NCBI RefSeq assembly: GCF_001509485.1
Contig: NZ_LLZI01000275.1
Span: 1 to 38,766 of the forward strand
Direction: 5' to 3'
Length of the DNA: 38,766 nt
From: Streptomyces sp. NRRL F-4489
GTDB taxonomy: Bacteria; Actinomycetota; Actinomycetes; Streptomycetales; Streptomycetaceae
A program made the translations under genes and the position numbers. Positions 33,309 to 38,766 of this stretch are shown here, piece after piece; the first letter of the stretch is position 1, and every line of letters starts with the position of its first letter. Below the pieces are notes generated by a model. The model saw only the letters and a program-made list of their open reading frames with translations. It ran no database searches and had not been told where the DNA came from.

Positions 33309-33886
33309 TCAGAGGAACTCGCCGGTGTCCAGGTCGAACGAGAAGGGGGCGGGGAGGGGGAGGGGCTTGCCGAAGGGGACGGTGGTGTGGGCCGCGTAGT
33401 CTCCGTTTCGCGGTTCGCTGGAGAGCGTGGATTCGGACTTGTCTCGGTCGACGAGCAGGTAGAGCGGGATGTTCGCGCGAGCGTAGGCGGCGCGCTTGAT
33501 GACCCGGTCCCGGTGGGCCTTGTTCGAGGTCACCTCGACGACAAGGCGACACCCTCGCTGGGAATCCAGTTCCCCGGCAGGTCGAAGAGGTCCAGGGAAC
33601 TGGGTGCGAAGGTCGCATCAGGGATCACGTAGCTGCTGGACCGTAGGCCGGCAGCTGACAGTTCGATCCCCTTGTTGCCGGAGACGTCCATATCGGTGTG
33701 GGACGTGCTCAGGACCTGCTTGACGATCTTGCTGAGGATTCGCTCGTGCCTGTTGTCAGGCGCCGGCGCCACGACGAGCTCCCCCTCGATCAGCTCGGCC
33801 CGGCACCCGTCAGGCGTCTCCAGGCCGAGAAAGAAGTCCAGGAGGATCTCTTCACCGGTGAGCGGCTCTTGTGCCATAGCCGTCAT
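33309..33886 (-). pseudogene. Uma2-family (DUF820) nuclease-fold gene with a one-base frameshift
   Basis: ATG 33886 follows AAGGAGGTGCAGC, an excellent ribosome site. The first frame carries LTGEEILLDFFLGLETPDGCRAELIEGELV and SSSYVIPDATFAPSS, then runs into SEGVALSSR and a stop at 33530. The remainder (EVTSNKAHRDRVIKRAAYARANIPLYLLVDRD to the end at 33309) continues in another frame. Adding one G near 33545 would restore ALVVEVTSNK, the conserved core strand of the family with its catalytic E and K. The gene is intact apart from that base, so the loss is recent, or it is a sequencing error. Divergent from clpB across the HAIR site. Confidence 0.85.
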
Positions 33887-33981
33887 GCTGCACCTCCTTG
33901 TGGCCGAAGGCCGGAGTCGGCGGCCGTGACCTGCCGCGGAGGCGATTCGTCGGATCTTCACCCGTAAGCGTGATCGAGCGC

Positions 33982-34002
33982 CTTGAGTGGAATAGACTCA
34001 AC
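33982..34002. promoter_or_regulatory. HAIR element (HspR operator), clpB
   Basis: CTTGAGT-N7-ACTCAAC, 13 of 14 consensus positions, 81 nt upstream of the clpB GTG and 96 nt from the divergent Uma2 start. TTGAGT of the left arm may double as the clpB -35, with TTATCG (34003-34008) close behind, so HspR would cover the promoter. Confidence 0.92.
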
Positions 34003-34082
34003 TTATCGCACGTTGACCAAGGCAGGATCGGTACGGAAGCGCGCGGAGCGCCGGACGGACGAACGAGGAGGACCAGGCAGTC

Positions 34083-36728
<2,646 letters not shown>

Positions 36729-36921
36729 CGGCCCGGCCGGCCGGTCCCGGGAGCCCCGCCCCCGCGTCCGTCCGGCCCGGCCGGACCGGGCCCGTCCCGT
36801 CCCGCCGCAGGTCCCCGCGGCCCTGCCCCCCGCCCCGTACGCGCCGGTCCGGCGCTCGCACTTGCCAGGACCGGGCGCGTATGGGGGAGGATGGCAGGGA
36901 CCATACGAAGGGAATTCCACG

Positions 36922-37458
36922 GTGAGCATCGACCCGTCCTCGATTCCGAATTTCGGGGGCCAGCCCGAACCGCAGCCGTCGGGGCCTGATGGTCCCGTCG
37001 TCCCCGACCAGGACCTGGTCAAGCAGCTCCTTGAGCAGATGGAGCTGAAGTACGTCGTCGACGAGGAGGGTGACCTCGCCGCCCCGTGGGAGCAGTTCCG
37101 CACGTACTTCATGTTCCGTGGTGAGGCGGAGCAGGAGATCTTCTCCGTCCGGACGTTCTACGACCGCGTCCACGGCATCGACGAGAAGCTGAAGCTGCTG
37201 GAAGCGATCGACGACTGGAACCGCCGGACGCTCTGGCCGAAGGTGTACACCCACACCCACGACGACGGCACCGTCCGTCTGATCGGTGAGGCATCGATGC
37301 TGATCGGCACCGGCGTCTCGCTCGAACACTTTGTGTCGAGCACGGTCAGCTGGGTGCGTGCCTCGATCGAATTCGACAGGTGGATCATCGAGCAGCTCGG
37401 TCTGGAGGCCGAGATCGAAGGCGACTCCGACGACAAGCCGGGCGAGGACGAGGGCTGA
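36922..37458 (+). CDS. YbjN-domain protein
   Basis: 178 aa. Disordered Pro-rich start (to about 30), then LVKQLLEQMELKYVVDEEGD leading into a YbjN fold (YFMFRGEAEQEIFSVRTFYDR; LLEAIDDWNRRTLWPKVYTHTHDDGTVRLIGEASM; a long amphipathic last helix SLEHFVSSTVSWVRASIEF). It resembles type III secretion chaperone-like folds and is usually linked to stress responses, but the biochemical role is unknown. GTG 36922 follows GAAGGGA. Terminator after it. Confidence 0.85.
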   Translation: MSIDPSSIPNFGGQPEPQPSGPDGPVVPDQDLVKQLLEQMELKYVVDEEGDLAAPWEQFRTYFMFRGEAEQEIFSVRTFYDRVHGIDEKLKLLEAIDDWNRRTLWPKVYTHTHDDGTVRLIGEASMLIGTGVSLEHFVSSTVSWVRASIEFDRWIIEQLGLEAEIEGDSDDKPGEDEG

Positions 37459-37480
37459 GGCCCCCCGCCCACCGGCTGCC

Positions 37481-37516
37481 CGGGCCCCGGATTCCGATAC
37501 GTCGGACCGGGGCCCG
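37481..37516. terminator. Strong hairpin between convergent genes
   Basis: Two stacked stems, CGGGCCCCGG / CCGGGGCCCG outside and TCCGA / TCGGA inside, separated by a TACG tetraloop and a two-base bulge. Well placed to end both the YbjN and the mannosyltransferase transcripts. Confidence 0.85.
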
Positions 37517-37553
37517 CGTCATACCGTACGGGCCGGGCGGCGCCCGCCCGCGC

Positions 37554-38756
37554 TCACAGCGGCACCGCCGCGATCGTCAGCAGATACGCCCCGTACCCGA
37601 ACGAGAGCGCGGCCAGCCCGCCGGTGACCACCGCGCCGGTACGCGGCCGGGCCCGGGCCAGCGCCAGCGCCGCGGGCAGCAGCAGCGGGAAGGCCGGCAG
37701 CAGGAAGCGGGGCTTGGACGCGAAGTAGTGCGAACCGCCGAGCGCCAGCACCACCAGCACGGTCGTGAACACCAGCACCGCGGCCGGCGGCCGGTCCAGC
37801 ACCAGCAGCGCGTACAGGCCGAGCGCCACCGCGACGACCCCGGCCGCCACGACGTACGACGGCGGCGCCCCGGCCACGACCAGGTGCCGGAACTCCCGCA
37901 GCGCCTCCCGCCCGAGGTCGAACCGCGACCCCCACCGCTCCTGCACCGCGAAGTACCCCAGCACCCCGCCCCCGCTCCGCCACCCCGCCCACCCCACGTA
38001 CCCGGCCCACCCCATGGGCGCCAGCAGCGCCCCGGCCCACAGCCGGCCCACCGGGACGCGCCCGCCACCCCGCCCGGCCCCCCGCTGCCGCCACCCCTGG
38101 ACCGCCGCCCCGGCGATCACCGCCAGCGCGACCGCGAGCGCGCTGGGCCGGGCCAGCCCCGCCGCCGCGGCCAGCGCCCCGGCCCAGACGAAGCGCCGGG
38201 TCAGCAGCGCGTACAGCGACCAGGCGGCCAGCGCGGTCATCAGCGCCTCGGTGTACGCCAGCGATTCGATGACCGCGTGCGGCAGCACCGCCCACAGCAC
38301 CACCAGCCAGATCCCGGCGCGCCGCCCGTGCAGCCGCTCGCCCACCGCGTAGATCCCCCAGGCCGCCGCGAACGCCGCCGCCCACGCGACGGCCAGCCCC
38401 GCGGTCACCGCCCCCACCGGCGCCGCAGCGGCCACCGCCCGTACCAGCCACGGGTACAGCGGGAAGAACGCCAGATCCGCCAGCGGCACACCGGGCCACC
38501 GCCCCGGCGGCAGCGCCCCGTAGCCGTGCCGGGCGATGCTCAGATACCAGGCGGAGTCCCACGACGTGCCGAGCACCGTCCGCGCGTGCCGCCCGGTGCG
38601 CCAGGCCCACCCGGCCACACACACCGTCCCGGCGACCCGGATCGCCGCGAACAGCACCAGCGCCGTCCGCGCCCGCCGCGCCGCCGCCCCGATCCGCCCC
38701 CGGCGCGCCCCCGGCGCCGCCGCACCCCAGCCCCGCTCCACGGCCTCGGCGACCAC
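37554..38756 (-). CDS. PIG-V-like mannosyltransferase membrane protein, possibly 5'-truncated
   Basis: 400 aa as read from GTG 38756, ten bases from the window edge, so the true start may lie outside. About ten membrane helices. The first periplasmic loop has SWDSAWYLSIARHGYG with the conserved W-D near residues 65-70, followed by LADLAFFPLYPWLVR: the GT-C / PIG-V pattern of polyprenyl-phosphate-mannose-dependent transferases. SLAYTEALMTALAAWSLYAL and ASKPRFLLPAFPLLLP are further markers. Probable role is adding a sugar to a lipid or protein outside the membrane. Confidence 0.75.
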   Translation of the reverse strand: MVAEAVERGWGAAAPGARRGRIGAAARRARTALVLFAAIRVAGTVCVAGWAWRTGRHARTVLGTSWDSAWYLSIARHGYGALPPGRWPGVPLADLAFFPLYPWLVRAVAAAAPVGAVTAGLAVAWAAAFAAAWGIYAVGERLHGRRAGIWLVVLWAVLPHAVIESLAYTEALMTALAAWSLYALLTRRFVWAGALAAAAGLARPSALAVALAVIAGAAVQGWRQRGAGRGGGRVPVGRLWAGALLAPMGWAGYVGWAGWRSGGGVLGYFAVQERWGSRFDLGREALREFRHLVVAGAPPSYVVAAGVVAVALGLYALLVLDRPPAAVLVFTTVLVVLALGGSHYFASKPRFLLPAFPLLLPAALALARARPRTGAVVTGGLAALSFGYGAYLLTIAAVPL

Positions 38757-38766
38757 CGCCCACCAC

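Overview
The window is high-GC actinobacterial chromosome, almost certainly Streptomyces or a close relative. The reasons are very high third-position G+C, many GTG starts, short leaderless promoters, and the gene order dnaK-grpE-dnaJ-hspR followed by clpB with HspR (HAIR) operators. A perfect 14-bp parS site is also present. It looks like core chromosome rather than a mobile island: no insertion sequence, phage gene or CRISPR array was found. All calls come from reading the sequence; no database search was run.

Layout. 0-4.4 kb: a lipoprotein, a small secreted protein, a parS site, an ECF41-like sigma factor and two divergent DUF5994 paralogues. 4.4-12.6 kb: an envelope/sugar block with a polytopic membrane protein, a membrane-anchored molybdopterin oxidoreductase plus a small partner, a coupled three-gene operon (GT2 glycosyltransferase, DUF2064 transferase, methyltransferase), a two-component system and a zinc-ribbon NAD-sugar epimerase. 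12.6-15.3 kb: a gene-free patch of lower G+C, a small secreted protein and a DUF2079 membrane protein. 15.4-19.95 kb: a zinc-homeostasis locus, the most interesting part. 20-25.3 kb: tRNA-Gly(CCC), a zinc-ribbon peptide, dcd, a phosphoribosyltransferase, an SGNH hydrolase with lectin domain, a Yip1-like protein and an acetyltransferase. 25.4-27.7 kb: a large membrane Fe-S oxidoreductase. 28-36.7 kb: the heat-shock region, with a frameshifted Uma2 gene beside clpB. 36.9-38.8 kb: a YbjN protein and a PIG-V-like mannosyltransferase that may be cut by the window edge.

How genes work together. In the zinc locus a Zur-like operator lies inside the spacer of a promoter that reads a compact operon. 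The operon encodes a short CxxC peptide, a COG0523/CobW GTPase, a WD40 protein and a thioredoxin-like [2Fe-2S] protein, each start overlapping the previous stop by 4 nt. An ArsR repressor carrying the CzrA/SmtB zinc-site spacing follows. A near-identical operator precedes a broken Fur/Zur-family gene about 4 kb away. In the heat-shock region HspR is expected to repress its own operon and clpB through three HAIR elements. In the sugar block the two-component genes sit between the glycosyltransferase operon and the epimerase and may control one or both.
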